From the NCBI RefSeq assembly GCF_012689525.1, contig NZ_CP051516.1, positions 3,720,001-3,784,000 of the forward strand: a stretch of 64,000 bases of DNA, given 5' to 3'. This stretch comes from Paraburkholderia aromaticivorans. GTDB lineage: Bacteria > Pseudomonadota > Gammaproteobacteria > Burkholderiales > Burkholderiaceae. The notes under the pieces were generated by a model. That model was not told the DNA's origin. It made no database searches and saw only the letters and a list, made by a program, of their open reading frames with translations. Numbering within the stretch: the first letter of the stretch is position 1; every line of letters starts with the position of its first letter. Both the position numbers and the translations under genes were made by a program. This document shows, piece after piece, positions 18,791 through 28,040 of this stretch.

Positions 18791-20341
18791 TCACTTCACT
18801 CGCCTTTTGAAATACGCGTACTTGAAGCCCATCAGCCAAAGCATACCGAAATATAGCGCGGCGAACAGCACGAGGCACGCTGCGAGCAACACCATGCGGT
18901 CGACCGGGCGGCTGTGCATGCCGATCCAGTCGAAGCTGATGGCCAGCCAATGCATCGTGCCGGCCAGCACCAGACAGGCGCCGAACAACTGCACGAAGAA
19001 TTTGAGCCAGCCGCTCGACGGCGTATAGATGCCACGCTTGCGCAGACCGAGAAACAGCAGCAGCGCATTACCGCAAGCGCCGAGCCCGACGCTCAGCGTC
19101 AAACCCGCATGCGCGAAAATCGGCACGAACAGATAGTTGCTCAACTGCGTGAGGATCAGCACGCCGACACCGATCTTCACCGGCGTCTTGATGTCCTGCT
19201 TCGCGTAGAACCCCGGCGCGAGGATCTTGATGAGAATCAGGCCGATCAGGCCGACGCCGTACGCCGACAGCGCGCGGGCGACCATAACCACGGAATTGCC
19301 GTCGAACTTGCCGTAGTGGAACAGCGTGGCGGTCAGCGGCTGCGCGAAGAAAAACAGCGCGACGGCGCTCGGCGCGGCCAGCAGGAAGGTCACGCGCAAG
19401 CCCCAGTCGAGCAGCGACGAATACTCGTGCGGGTCGGCGTCGACGTGCGCCTTGGAGAGACTAGGCAGCAGGATCGTGCCCAGCGCGACGCCCAGCAGCG
19501 CGGTCGGAAACTCCATCAGCCGGTCGGCGTAGTTGATCCACGACACCGCGCCCGGCCCGATGCGCGACGCGATATTCGTGTTGATGATCAGGCTGATCTG
19601 CGCGACCGAGACGGCGAACATTGCGGGCACCATCTTGGACAGCACGCGCTTGACGCCGCGATGCGCGAGCGCCTTCACCGGGTCCAATCCGATGCGCGGA
19701 ATCATGTCGATCTTCTTCAGACCCGGCAGCTGCACGAGGAATTGCAGCACGCCGCCGGCGATCACCGCCCACGCAAGCGCGTAGACCGGCGTTTGCAGAC
19801 GCGGCGCGACGAACACCGCGGCGACGATGAACGCGAGGTTCAGCAGAACCGGCGCGAACGCGGGCAGCGAAAAGTTCTTGTACGTATTCAGCACGCCCGA
19901 CGCCAGCGATGTCAGGGAAATGAAAATGATGTACGGGAACATGATGCGCGTCATGGTGACCGCGAGGGCGTACGCCTGACCTTCGTGCGCGAGACCCGAG
20001 GCGACGATGAACACCACGCCCGACGCGCCTACGACCCCGATCAGCGAGAGGACCGCGAGCGCCCAGGCGAGCACCGTCGACGTGGCGTCGACCAGCGCTT
20101 TGGTGGCGTCGTGACCTTGCTGGTTCTTGAACTCCGCGAGGATCGGCACGAAGGCCTGCGAGAACGCGCCTTCGGCGGAGATACGGCGCAGCAGGTTCGG
20201 AATGCGGAAGGCGACGTAAAACGCGTCAGTGTATTGACTGGCACCAAACGCGCGTGCGATCAGCGTTTCGCGGGCCAGTCCGGTCACGCGCGACAGCAGC
20301 GTGAAGCCGCTGACCGTCAGCAGGGCTCGGAATAGATTCAT
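18791..20341 (-). CDS. murJ: Lipid II flippase MurJ
   Basis: 516 residues from the ATG at 20341. An MOP-superfamily inner-membrane protein with about 14 helices, beginning MNLFRALLTVSGFTLLSRVTG. AFGASQYTDAFYVAFRIPNLLRRISAEGAFSQAFVP contains the essential Arg and Glu residues of MurJ (seen in LLRRISAEGAFSQ). It moves lipid II across the membrane for peptidoglycan synthesis. A TATAAT sits only nine bases upstream of the ATG, which would give a very short leader. Longer upstream frames lack family sequence. Confidence 0.95.
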   Translation of the reverse strand: MNLFRALLTVSGFTLLSRVTGLARETLIARAFGASQYTDAFYVAFRIPNLLRRISAEGAFSQAFVPILAEFKNQQGHDATKALVDATSTVLAWALAVLSLIGVVGASGVVFIVASGLAHEGQAYALAVTMTRIMFPYIIFISLTSLASGVLNTYKNFSLPAFAPVLLNLAFIVAAVFVAPRLQTPVYALAWAVIAGGVLQFLVQLPGLKKIDMIPRIGLDPVKALAHRGVKRVLSKMVPAMFAVSVAQISLIINTNIASRIGPGAVSWINYADRLMEFPTALLGVALGTILLPSLSKAHVDADPHEYSSLLDWGLRVTFLLAAPSAVALFFFAQPLTATLFHYGKFDGNSVVMVARALSAYGVGLIGLILIKILAPGFYAKQDIKTPVKIGVGVLILTQLSNYLFVPIFAHAGLTLSVGLGACGNALLLFLGLRKRGIYTPSSGWLKFFVQLFGACLVLAGTMHWLAISFDWIGMHSRPVDRMVLLAACLVLFAALYFGMLWLMGFKYAYFKRRVK

Positions 20342-20350
20342 GGGGCGCTT

Positions 20351-20356
20351 ATTATA
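20351..20356 (-). promoter_or_regulatory. Candidate -10 element for murJ
   Basis: A perfect TATAAT on the minus strand, ten bases before the murJ ATG. The -35 position (about 20374-20379) is poor (GTCGTC). If used, transcription would start within a few bases of the start codon. Confidence 0.4.
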
Positions 20357-20595
20357 CGGGTGCCGCGAGTGCGGACGACGAGCCGGAACGCGATTCGGAC
20401 CGATTTGCCGCGAGGACGTTCGATCGGATAAGCGAATCAGCGCGTTTTTTGTAGCGCGGCCACGCCGTTCTGGGCCCGCCGGGCACGCCCTGCGGCAGCC
20501 TTGTGCCCGCCCTGCGACAGGTTTGCGCGATCTGGCCGCCGACCCGGCGCCGGACTTTACGCAACAGGGCGGCAAAGCTTCCTGGCGCTTTCCCG

Positions 20596-20625
20596 TTGCC
20601 ACGTGCCTGATTTTGTTGCTATAAT
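20596..20625 (+). promoter_or_regulatory. Sigma-70 promoter of rpsT
   Basis: TTGCCA (20596-20601), an 18-base spacer and a perfect TATAAT (20620-20625). The -10 is also flanked by GC-rich sequence typical of stringent promoters. This is the only strong sigma-70 pair upstream of rpsT. Confidence 0.65.
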
Positions 20626-20876
20626 CGCCGGTTTCGAAGCTCGCTCAATTTTCGGACGGGGTTCAGATCGGTCATACGCTAGCCACAGTTAGCCGCGCGC
20701 CATCTGCCAACACCCTTGAGTAGCCCGAAAACACCGGCCTGCCTTCGCGTAGTCCAATCGATTTTTTTCGACACTTTTGCGCTCTTGGGCAATCGCTTCC
20801 AAGAGTTCGATCTAAAAGCAGCACCTCACCACTTGAAGGTCAGGTACTGGAAACAGGAACAGGATAAGGAACCGTC

Positions 20877-21155
20877 ATGGCTAACTCCGCACAAGCACGC
20901 AAGCGCGCCCGCCAGGCCGCCAAGGCAAACTCGCACAACTCGGCACTGCGCTCGAAGTTCCGCACGGCTATCAAGGCTGTCCGCAAGGCGATCGACGCCG
21001 GCGACAAGGCTAAGGCCGCTGAAATCTTCCAGGCATCGTCGAAGACCATCGACATCATCGCCGACAAGAAAATCGTTCACAAGAACAAGGCAGCTCGCCA
21101 TAAGAGCCGTCTCGCTGCAGCCATCAAGGGTCTGCAAGCGTCCGCAGCGCAGTAA
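20877..21155 (+). CDS. rpsT: 30S ribosomal protein S20
   Basis: 92 residues, basic and helical: [16 protein letters not shown] start, [17 protein letters not shown], and [17 protein letters not shown] at the end. It binds the 5' domain of 16S rRNA. AAGGA lies before the ATG. It is monocistronic with a strong promoter and two downstream hairpins. In E. coli S20 represses its own translation; the long leader would allow this, but no mimic site was identified. Confidence 0.97.
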   Translation: MANSAQARKRARQAAKANSHNSALRSKFRTAIKAVRKAIDAGDKAKAAEIFQASSKTIDIIADKKIVHKNKAARHKSRLAAAIKGLQASAAQ

Positions 21156-21205
21156 TTCCGGTCAGCCCGCTTCGGTGGGCTACCTCCTGTTTCCGCTGCA
21201 CAGAA

Positions 21206-21229
21206 AAGCCCGCCTCGGCGGGCTTTTTT
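21206..21229 (+). terminator. Rho-independent terminator of rpsT
   Basis: AAGCCCGC / GCGGGCTT stem with CTCG loop and six T residues, 50 bases after the rpsT stop codon. Confidence 0.88.
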
Positions 21230-21296
21230 GCTTCGGACCGACAGATCCGCACTGTATCGCGTAGTTCGTCGCGCTCGTGACTAACGGACTGCCCGT

Positions 21297-21324
21297 AAAA
21301 AAACCCGCTGCCAGCGGGTTTTTT
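21297..21324. terminator. Bidirectional terminator between rpsT and the DUF3579 gene
   Basis: AACCCGCT / AGCGGGTT stem with a three-base loop, flanked by seven A residues on the left and six T residues on the right, so it can stop transcription from both sides. It mainly ends the minus-strand DUF3579 transcript. Confidence 0.82.
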
Positions 21325-21362
21325 GCTTTTGATTTTGCCTTTACCGATCCGGCAGGCTCGCG

Positions 21363-21707
21363 CTAGATCACGTGCCGTTTCTCTTGCGGCGTGGCGTGCT
21401 CGAGTTGCAACTCGCACGCCTCCGTCACGACGAGGTCGTTGTCTTTAGCGAAGTTGAGGACGAAGTCGAAAGCCATCGGTTCGATGTCGCGCAAACGCGA
21501 ATCGAGAATCACGCATTTGAGGTCGCCAATCATGGTCGGCCGGACATACACCGAGTACTGCAAATAAGCGTTCGGCCCCTTCCTTGCGCCGGGGCCGAAG
21601 CAGGCCATGACGCCTGCGAGACGCTCCGACCAGTCGCTCGGCCGAAACTTTTTTCCCGTCGACGTGATGCCCTGAATGAAATATTCGGTTGGAGCTGCTT
21701 CGGCCAT
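21363..21707 (-). CDS. DUF3579 domain protein
   Basis: 114 residues covering the whole DUF3579 family: EYFIQGITSTGKKFRPSDWSERL near the start, then GRKGPNAYLQYSVYVRP-like sequence (here ARKGPNAYLQYSVYV), CVILDSRLRDIEPMAFDF and LVVTEACELQLEH. The function is unknown. The family is largely betaproteobacterial and commonly lies divergent to argF, as here. A candidate -10 (TATAAT) occurs about 255 bases upstream. Confidence 0.88.
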   Translation of the reverse strand: MAEAAPTEYFIQGITSTGKKFRPSDWSERLAGVMACFGPGARKGPNAYLQYSVYVRPTMIGDLKCVILDSRLRDIEPMAFDFVLNFAKDNDLVVTEACELQLEHATPQEKRHVI

Positions 21708-22156
21708 GTAGGAATACCTGTGTGACTGCCCAGCGGGATGACGGCAAAGCGGACGGCGGAACGGCTCTGAATTGCCTGGGACTTGCCGACCGTGCCGACC
21801 GTGCCGCGATGGCGAACCACACCACCAGAAACCGCGAAGAGCCGGCTAAGCCGCCTTGTCGCTTGTCATGACGGCGCACCGCGAGCAGGTTGTTCCGAAC
21901 CGCGCGAGCCGAGGCCGGCCAAGCGGAATACCGGCCTGCTGAGCTTTGGGATAACCCGCGGATTATAGCGCAGCGGACCCTTTTCCGCAGCGCACACAAG
22001 ACATGTCTGAGGGTTCCACAAGGCTTTCAGACAGCTTGCCCAGCCTTTTGGCCGACTCGTCAAACCGGGCGAAATCCTTTATGCTGCATTGAGTTACCAC
22101 AAACGACGGCGGCGCCGTCCGGCAATCCTGCCGGGTGAGACCGCCGTATTTGTTTC
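21708..22156. other. Divergent intergenic region DUF3579-argF
   Basis: 449 bp. It holds the minus-strand TATAAT candidate (21962-21967) and presumably the argF promoter near 22050-22085, where no clear -35/-10 pair could be chosen. No ARG box with convincing symmetry and no small gene was recognised. Confidence 0.55.
21962..21967 (-). promoter_or_regulatory. Candidate -10 element, minus strand, upstream of DUF3579 gene
   Basis: Perfect TATAAT on the minus strand (GCTATAATCC). The -35 position at 17 bp is CTGCGG, a weak match, and the distance to the gene is long, so assignment is tentative. Confidence 0.35.
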
Positions 22157-23086
22157 ATGACCGCCAAGAAAATTCGCCACTACCTGCAGTTCAAGGATTT
22201 CTCGCTGGAAGACTACGAGTACGTGCTGGAACGCGCGCGTATTCTGAAACGCAAATTCAAGAACTACGAGACCTACCATCCGCTGCACGATCGCACGCTG
22301 GCGATGATCTTCGAAAAAAATTCGACACGCACGCGCCTGTCGTTCGAAGCCGGCATCTTCCAGTTGGGCGGCCACGCCGTTTTCATGAGCACGCGTGACA
22401 CGCAGCTCGGCCGCGGCGAACCGATTGAAGACGCCGCGCAAGTGATCTCGCGCATGGTCGACATCATCATGATCCGCACGTTCGGCCAGGACATTCTCCA
22501 GCGCTTTTCCGAGAATTCGCGCGTGCCGGTGATCAACGGGCTGACCAACGAATATCACCCGTGCCAGGTTCTGGCGGACATCTTCACGTACTTCGAGCAT
22601 CGCGGCCCGATTCGCGGCAAGACGGTCGCGTGGGTCGGCGACGCCAACAACATGCTGTACACGTGGATCGAAGCCGCGCAGATTCTTGGCTTCAAGCTGC
22701 GTCTGTCCACGCCGCCGGGCTACAAGCTCGACCGTTCCATGGTCGCCGCCGAAAGCGCGCCGTTCTACGAAGAATTCGACGATCCGAACGACGCCTGCAT
22801 CGGCGCCGACCTCGTGACCACCGATGTCTGGACCAGCATGGGCTTCGAAGCCGAAAACGAAGCGCGCAAGAAAGCCTTCGCCGACTGGTGCGTCGACGCC
22901 GACATGATGGCGCGCGCCAATGCGGACGCGCTCTTTATGCACTGCTTGCCCGCCCACCGCGGCGAGGAAGTCAGCGCGGAGGTGATCGACGGCCCGCAAA
23001 GCGTCGTGTGGGACGAGGCGGAAAATCGTCTGCACGTGCAAAAGGCCTTGATGGAATACCTGCTGCTCGGCAAGCTGAATCACTGA
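22157..23086 (+). CDS. argF: Ornithine carbamoyltransferase, anabolic
   Basis: 309 residues. It makes citrulline from ornithine and carbamoyl phosphate in arginine synthesis. Carbamoyl-phosphate motif STRTR at 56-60, the HPCQ equivalent in NEYHPCQVLAD, ornithine loop around SMG, and catalytic HCLP at 262-265. The length is typical of anabolic ArgF. argG follows after 250 bases, so two consecutive arginine steps are encoded side by side. Confidence 0.96.
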   Translation: MTAKKIRHYLQFKDFSLEDYEYVLERARILKRKFKNYETYHPLHDRTLAMIFEKNSTRTRLSFEAGIFQLGGHAVFMSTRDTQLGRGEPIEDAAQVISRMVDIIMIRTFGQDILQRFSENSRVPVINGLTNEYHPCQVLADIFTYFEHRGPIRGKTVAWVGDANNMLYTWIEAAQILGFKLRLSTPPGYKLDRSMVAAESAPFYEEFDDPNDACIGADLVTTDVWTSMGFEAENEARKKAFADWCVDADMMARANADALFMHCLPAHRGEEVSAEVIDGPQSVVWDEAENRLHVQKALMEYLLLGKLNH

Positions 23087-23336
23087 GCGAGCCGCTCAGT
23101 CAGCACGTTGAGTAGCATCTGCGTGAAGCGCGACGGGGCCTTGAATACGAGGCAAGGCATCCACGTTTAGCGCCACGCATCGAGCCGGCGTCCACGGTGG
23201 TAGCAGACCCGGCTTCAACACCGCAGGGCCCCAAAAACGCGGGCAACCTGCGGTTTAGTGTCAAAATAGTGGTTTTCCGCGCTCCGGGACCGCCGGCGCG
23301 CCTTGTTTTCCCGCTTTCTCCAGCTACGAGTTCACC

Positions 23337-24563
23337 ATGAGCGATATCAAGAAAGTCGTGCTCGCCTATTCGGGCGGCCTCGACACCTCCGTCATCCTGA
23401 AGTGGTTGCAGGACAATTACGACGCCGAAGTCGTCACGTTCACGGCCGACATCGGCCAGGGCGAAGAGTTGGAACCGGCGCGCAAGAAAGCCGTGCAACT
23501 CGGCATCAAGCAGGACAACATCTTTATTGAAGACCTGCGCGAAGAATTCGTGCGTGACTTCGTGTTCCCGATGTTCCGCGCCAACACGATCTATGAAGGC
23601 GAGTACCTGCTGGGCACGTCGATCGCGCGTCCGCTGATCGCCAAGCGCCAGATCGAAATTGCCCGCGCCACCGGCGCACAAGCGGTGTCGCACGGCGCAA
23701 CCGGCAAGGGCAACGACCAGGTTCGCTTCGAACTCGGCTACTACGCGCTGGAACCGGGCATCAAGGTGATCGCACCGTGGCGTGAATGGGATCTGCTGTC
23801 GCGCGAAAAGCTGCTCGCATACGCGGAAAAGGCCGGCATTCCGATCGAAATGAAGCACAAGCAAGGCGGCGCGCCGTATTCGATGGACGCGAATCTGCTG
23901 CACATTTCGTTCGAAGGCCGTCACCTGGAAGACCCGAAAGCGGAAGCCGAAGCCGATATGTGGCGCTGGACCGTGTCGCCGGAACAGGCGCCGGACCAGG
24001 CTGAATTCCTCGACATCGAATACGAGCACGGCGATCCGGTCGCGATCAACGGCAAGCGTCTGTCGGCTGCGGAAATGCTCACCGAGCTGAACCGTCTGGG
24101 CGGCAAGCACGGCATCGGCCGTCTGGATCTGGTGGAAAACCGTTACGTCGGCATGAAGTCGCGTGGCTGCTATGAAACGCCGGGCGGCACGATCATGCTG
24201 AAGGCGCACCGCGGCATCGAGTCGATCACGCTCGACCGTGAAGTGGCTCACCTGAAAGACGATCTGATGGCTCGTTACGCGTCGCTGATTTATAACGGCT
24301 ACTGGTGGAGCCCGGAGCGCCGCGCGATTCAGGTACTGATCGACCATACGCAAGAGAAGGTCAACGGCTGGGTGCGCGTGAAGCTGTACAAGGGCAGCGT
24401 GTCGGTGGTTGCGCGCGATTCGAAGGAAACGCTGTTCGACAAGACCATCGCCACGTTCGACGACGACGGCGGCGCCTACAACCAGGCCGACGCTGGCGGG
24501 TTCATCAAGCTGAACGCGCTGCGTATGCGGATCGCGGAGAATGCGCGTCGTCAGCGCGACTGA
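23337..24563 (+). CDS. argG: Argininosuccinate synthase
   Basis: 408 residues. It condenses citrulline and aspartate with ATP. The ATP pyrophosphatase loop AYSGGLDTS is at 10-18; [13 protein letters not shown] and [11 protein letters not shown] are also family signatures. The start is ATG 23337 after a pyrimidine-rich leader with a weak Shine-Dalgarno sequence. It ends at a strong hairpin shared with convergent murB. Confidence 0.97.
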   Translation: MSDIKKVVLAYSGGLDTSVILKWLQDNYDAEVVTFTADIGQGEELEPARKKAVQLGIKQDNIFIEDLREEFVRDFVFPMFRANTIYEGEYLLGTSIARPLIAKRQIEIARATGAQAVSHGATGKGNDQVRFELGYYALEPGIKVIAPWREWDLLSREKLLAYAEKAGIPIEMKHKQGGAPYSMDANLLHISFEGRHLEDPKAEAEADMWRWTVSPEQAPDQAEFLDIEYEHGDPVAINGKRLSAAEMLTELNRLGGKHGIGRLDLVENRYVGMKSRGCYETPGGTIMLKAHRGIESITLDREVAHLKDDLMARYASLIYNGYWWSPERRAIQVLIDHTQEKVNGWVRVKLYKGSVSVVARDSKETLFDKTIATFDDDGGAYNQADAGGFIKLNALRMRIAENARRQRD

Positions 24564-24644
24564 TGGCGGGCGTTTCGGTGAAGGCTAACTTCGTGCAATC
24601 GAAGTTAAGCGCCGTCAGGCGCGGCCGAAGCCAAAACGCCCACG

Positions 24645-24686
24645 CAAAAAAAGGCGCCGGGAGGAAACTCCGGGCGCCTTTTTTAT
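24645..24686. terminator. Bidirectional terminator argG/murB with GAAA tetraloop
   Basis: Outer stem AAGGCGCC (24651-24658) / GGCGCCTT (24673-24680), one G-G mismatch, inner stem GGAG/CTCC closed by a GAAA tetraloop. A runs on the left and T runs on the right make it work on both strands. Confidence 0.9.
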
Positions 24687-24699
24687 CATCAGCAAATCA

Positions 24700-25740
24700 T
24701 CACAAACAAACCGGTTCCGCCTCCAATTCCACCCCAAACCGCTCCAGCACATCGCGCTGAATGGCTTTGGCGAGCGCCAGCACTTCCGCGCCAGTGGCTC
24801 CGCCGCGATTCACCAGCACCAGCGCCTGACGCTCATGCACGGCCGCCGCGCCCATCGCGCGACCTTTCCAGCCGCATTGATCGATCAGCCAACCCGCGGC
24901 AAGTTTCACCCGCCCATCCGGCTGAGCGTACGACACGACGTCGGGCTCCCTGACCTTCAGCGCCTCGAACTGCGCCGCGTCCACCACCGGATTCTTGAAG
25001 AAGCTGCCAGCATTGCCGAGTTCCAACGGATCGGGCAGCTTGGCGCGTCGCACTGCTACCACGGCATCGAAAATGGCCTGCGCTGTCGGTGGCGCGTCGG
25101 CATGGCCGTTCGCGGTCAGTTCACGAGCCAGATCCGCGTAGCCGGCGCGCGGCTGCCAGACCTTCGGCAAACGGAACGTCACCGACGTGATGACGAAACG
25201 GTCGCGCCCTTCCCGCTTGAAAGAACTGTCGCGATAGCCGAAGCGGCACGCCTGAGCGTCCATTTCGATCACGTCGCCGGTGGCCAGCTCCACGGCGCGC
25301 AGCGACGCAAAGCGCTCGCCCATCTCCAGCCCGTACGCGCCGATGTTCTGAATCGGCGCCGCGCCCACCGTGCCCGGAATCAACGCGAGGTTTTCGAGGC
25401 CGGGCAACCCTTGCGACAAAGTCCAGGCGACGAACTCGTGCCACGGCTCGCCGCCGGCCGCTTCGACGTACCATGCGTCATCATCCTCGCGCACGACGCG
25501 GCGGCCCTGCAGCGCGATCAGCAGCACGAGTCCGCCAAAGTCGCCGGTCAGCACGACGTTACTGCCGCCGCCCAGCACGAGGCGCGGCAGGCCGGCTGCG
25601 CGCGGATCGCGCACCGCGGCCATCAATTGCTCTTCACGCTCGATGCGGCACGCAAACTGCGCGCGCACATCGAAGCCGAAGGTGTTGTGCGCCTTCAGCG
25701 GAAAGCCGGCAATGAACGCGGCGGAATCGGATTGGGCCAT
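24700..25740 (-). CDS. murB: UDP-N-acetylenolpyruvoylglucosamine reductase
   Basis: 346 residues, type I MurB length. It reduces enolpyruvyl-UDP-GlcNAc to UDP-MurNAc with FAD and NADPH. FAD motif [17 protein letters not shown], then [16 protein letters not shown], the Tyr/Arg region FGYRDSSFK, and the proton-donating Ser in [10 protein letters not shown]. It is convergent with argG. A TATAAT on the same strand lies at 25881-25886. Confidence 0.96.
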   Translation of the reverse strand: MAQSDSAAFIAGFPLKAHNTFGFDVRAQFACRIEREEQLMAAVRDPRAAGLPRLVLGGGSNVVLTGDFGGLVLLIALQGRRVVREDDDAWYVEAAGGEPWHEFVAWTLSQGLPGLENLALIPGTVGAAPIQNIGAYGLEMGERFASLRAVELATGDVIEMDAQACRFGYRDSSFKREGRDRFVITSVTFRLPKVWQPRAGYADLARELTANGHADAPPTAQAIFDAVVAVRRAKLPDPLELGNAGSFFKNPVVDAAQFEALKVREPDVVSYAQPDGRVKLAAGWLIDQCGWKGRAMGAAAVHERQALVLVNRGGATGAEVLALAKAIQRDVLERFGVELEAEPVCL

Positions 25741-25880
25741 CGGAATGAGAACCGTGAAACGATAAATGAAACAACGAATAAAGCAGCCGATGAAACCGGC
25801 TTCGGGCCCCGGCCGGGCGACAATGCGCGGCGGCCTTGGGCAAAAGGGAGTGGCGTCGGTAAAATGACGTCCGGTCCGTG

Positions 25881-25886
25881 ATTATA
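25881..25886 (-). promoter_or_regulatory. Candidate -10 element for murB
   Basis: Minus-strand TATAAT in the context CGCTATAATC, 140 bases before murB. The hexamer 17 bp upstream is weak (GCGGCT). Confidence 0.4.
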
Positions 25887-25949
25887 GCGAGTGCCCCGTG
25901 AGCAGCCGCCCGGTTGCGTCACGCACCGCAGCACTATTGGGAGAAAAAA

Positions 25950-26435
25950 ATGCCATCGTTTGACGTCGTCTGCGAAGCGAACATGATCGAAGTCAAGAAC
26001 GCGATCGAGCAGTCCAACAAGGAAATTTCAACGCGCTTCGACTTCAAAGGGTCGGACGCGCGCGTGGAACACAAGGAAAACGAAATCACGGCCTACGCGG
26101 ACGATGACTTTAAACTCGGCCAGGTGACAGACGTGCTGCTGTCGAAAATGGCGAAGCGCAACGTGGACGTGCGTTTCCTCGACTACGGCAAGACCGAGAA
26201 GATCGGCGGCGACAAGGTCAAGCAGGTCATCAAGATCAAGAAGGGTGTGTCGGGCGATCTATCGAAGAAAATCGTGCGCCTCGTGAAGGACAGCAAGATC
26301 AAGGTCCAGGCGAGCATTCAGGGCGACGCGGTACGCATCACCGGCGGCAAGCGCGACGATCTGCAAAGCGTGATCGCCGTGCTGCGCAAGGACGTGACCG
26401 ACACGCCGCTCGACTTCAACAACTTCCGCGACTGA
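25950..26435 (+). CDS. yajQ: YajQ family cyclic-di-GMP/nucleotide-binding protein
   Basis: 161 residues from the ATG at 25950, preceded by GGGAGAAA. The sequence [18 protein letters not shown], the [14 protein letters not shown] segment and [17 protein letters not shown] at the end span the complete two-ferredoxin-like-fold family. In Xanthomonas and Pseudomonas the protein binds c-di-GMP and acts with a transcription factor; in E. coli it binds tRNA. Which applies here is unknown. Confidence 0.93.
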   Translation: MPSFDVVCEANMIEVKNAIEQSNKEISTRFDFKGSDARVEHKENEITAYADDDFKLGQVTDVLLSKMAKRNVDVRFLDYGKTEKIGGDKVKQVIKIKKGVSGDLSKKIVRLVKDSKIKVQASIQGDAVRITGGKRDDLQSVIAVLRKDVTDTPLDFNNFRD

Positions 26436-26638
26436 TCGCCTGGGGCGCGAGTGCGCGCCCGGCTAAAGCGTTCGCGCGATGCAGTTCGGCGGTTTGCGCG
26501 GGCCGGCAAACGCGCGGCGCCGCGCAAAGTCGGTGCACTGGGCACGGCGGATTGCATAGCGCGCCGCCTGGCCAGGTAGAGCACAGCCAAGCCAAGCACG
26601 AACGCACGAACGCAATCAACGCGTCTACGCGTCAACCA

Positions 26639-27283
26639 TCAAAGATCACTACCCCCCGCCGGCTTCGCCGCCGCATCCGCCTTCTTCTTATGCCCGATGC
26701 GGCTCTCCTGCCCGCGCATCAGCTTGGCGATATTGCCGCGATGGCGCCACACCAGCAGCGAACTCATCACGACGATCGCCAGCGCGATGACGTGCGGCCC
26801 GAACAGAAAACCGTCGAAGATCGGCGCGAACACCGCAGCAGCCAATGCCGCCAGCGACGAATAGCGCGTGAAAAACGCCACGATCAGCCACGTCAGCAAG
26901 GTCGCAACGCCAAGAATCGGGTTGATCGCGAGCAGCACGCCGGCCGCGGTCGCCACGCCCTTGCCGCCCTTGAACCGGAAAAAGACCGGATACAGGTGAC
27001 CAAGAAACACGGCCACCGACGCAATCGCCACCGCCGTCTCGTCGAGCCCGTAGCGCGCGCCGTAGTGCACGACGAACCACACCGGCAGCCAGCCCTTGAA
27101 TGCGTCGCCGATCAGCGTGAGAATCGCGGCCTTCTTGCTGCCGCTGCGTAGCACGTTGGTGGCGCCCGGGTTGCCCGAGCCGTACGAGCGCGGGTCGTCG
27201 AGGCCCATCGCGGCGCTCACGATCACGGCGAACGACACCGAACCGATCAGGTAGGCAACGACAGCAACGATCAGGTTTTGCAT
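26639..27283 (-). CDS. plsY: Glycerol-3-phosphate acyltransferase (acyl-phosphate type)
   Basis: 214 residues with about five membrane helices. It acylates glycerol-3-phosphate from acyl-phosphate, the first step of phospholipid synthesis. It carries the three conserved loops: [19 protein letters not shown] and the distal [14 protein letters not shown] Lys/Ala-rich tail extends the C-terminus. It lies downstream of ybaK on the same strand after a 125-base gap. Confidence 0.95.
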   Translation of the reverse strand: MQNLIVAVVAYLIGSVSFAVIVSAAMGLDDPRSYGSGNPGATNVLRSGSKKAAILTLIGDAFKGWLPVWFVVHYGARYGLDETAVAIASVAVFLGHLYPVFFRFKGGKGVATAAGVLLAINPILGVATLLTWLIVAFFTRYSSLAALAAAVFAPIFDGFLFGPHVIALAIVVMSSLLVWRHRGNIAKLMRGQESRIGHKKKADAAAKPAGGSDL

Positions 27284-27408
27284 CTGGGACTCTTATAAGG
27301 ATCGGCGGTCTGAAACTCGATACCCCAACCGCAACAGGGCGCGCAACTCGGAACAAGGCGGCGCACATTCTACCGAACCCGCGCGCCCGCAAAACATTCA
27401 GGCAAACG

Positions 27409-27900
27409 TCAATCGACGCTGGCGCACTGCACCGCCTTCGCCGCCAGCAATTCCGTCAGCACCTTGGGATCGATGCTCACCAGAAAACCGCGCCGGCCGC
27501 CGTTCAGCCAGATCTTGTCCGTCTCGAGAATGCTCGACTCGACGTACACCGGCATCGGCTTCTTCGTGCCGAACGGCGAGGTGCCGCCGATCAGGTAGCC
27601 GGAATGCCGGTTCGCCACCTCGGGCTTGCACGGCTCGACACGCTTCGCGCCGATTTGCCGCGCGAGGTTCTTGGTGCTGACGGTGCGGTCGCCGTGCATC
27701 AGTACGATCAGCGGCTTGGCGTGCTCGTCTTCCATCACCAGCGTCTTCACGACGTGATGTTCGTCCACACCGAGCTGGCGCGCCGATTCCCCGGTGCCGC
27801 CGTGCTCGACATAATCATAAGGATGTTCGCCGAAAGCGATGCCATGGCGGCGCAGAAACTGCGTGGCCGGCGTTTCGGAGACGTGTCTGGATTTGCTCAT
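27409..27900 (-). CDS. ybaK: Cys-tRNA(Pro)/Cys-tRNA(Cys) deacylase, YbaK/EbsC family
   Basis: 163 residues from the ATG at 27900 (MSKSRHVSETPATQFL). It hydrolyses mischarged Cys-tRNA(Pro). Family features include VKTLVMEDE, the catalytic Lys region DRTVSTKNLARQIG and YLIGGTSPFGTKKPMPVYVE-type sequence (seen as GGTSPFGTKK). The longer frame to 28017 overlaps the neighbour's promoter region and has no family sequence. Confidence 0.93.
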   Translation of the reverse strand: MSKSRHVSETPATQFLRRHGIAFGEHPYDYVEHGGTGESARQLGVDEHHVVKTLVMEDEHAKPLIVLMHGDRTVSTKNLARQIGAKRVEPCKPEVANRHSGYLIGGTSPFGTKKPMPVYVESSILETDKIWLNGGRRGFLVSIDPKVLTELLAAKAVQCASVD

Positions 27901-28040
27901 CGGCGCATTGTAATGGCGACTTTGCACAACGGCTATTTGCCGAATGGTCAATTGTGCGCGTCGGGCGATTGTGGCACGATCGTTCGAAAATCTTCCGGCG
28001 CACTGCATGCCGAGCACCGAATCGTTTTTAGGAGACAGCG

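Larger units (their letters stand above)
20342..20876. other. Divergent intergenic region murJ-rpsT with long rpsT leader
   Basis: 535 bp. It holds the murJ -10 candidate, the rpsT promoter (20596-20625) and then about 245 bases of untranslated leader before rpsT. The leader contains a T-rich stretch (about 20761-20785) but no recognisable riboswitch. No ORF here looks real. Confidence 0.6.
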
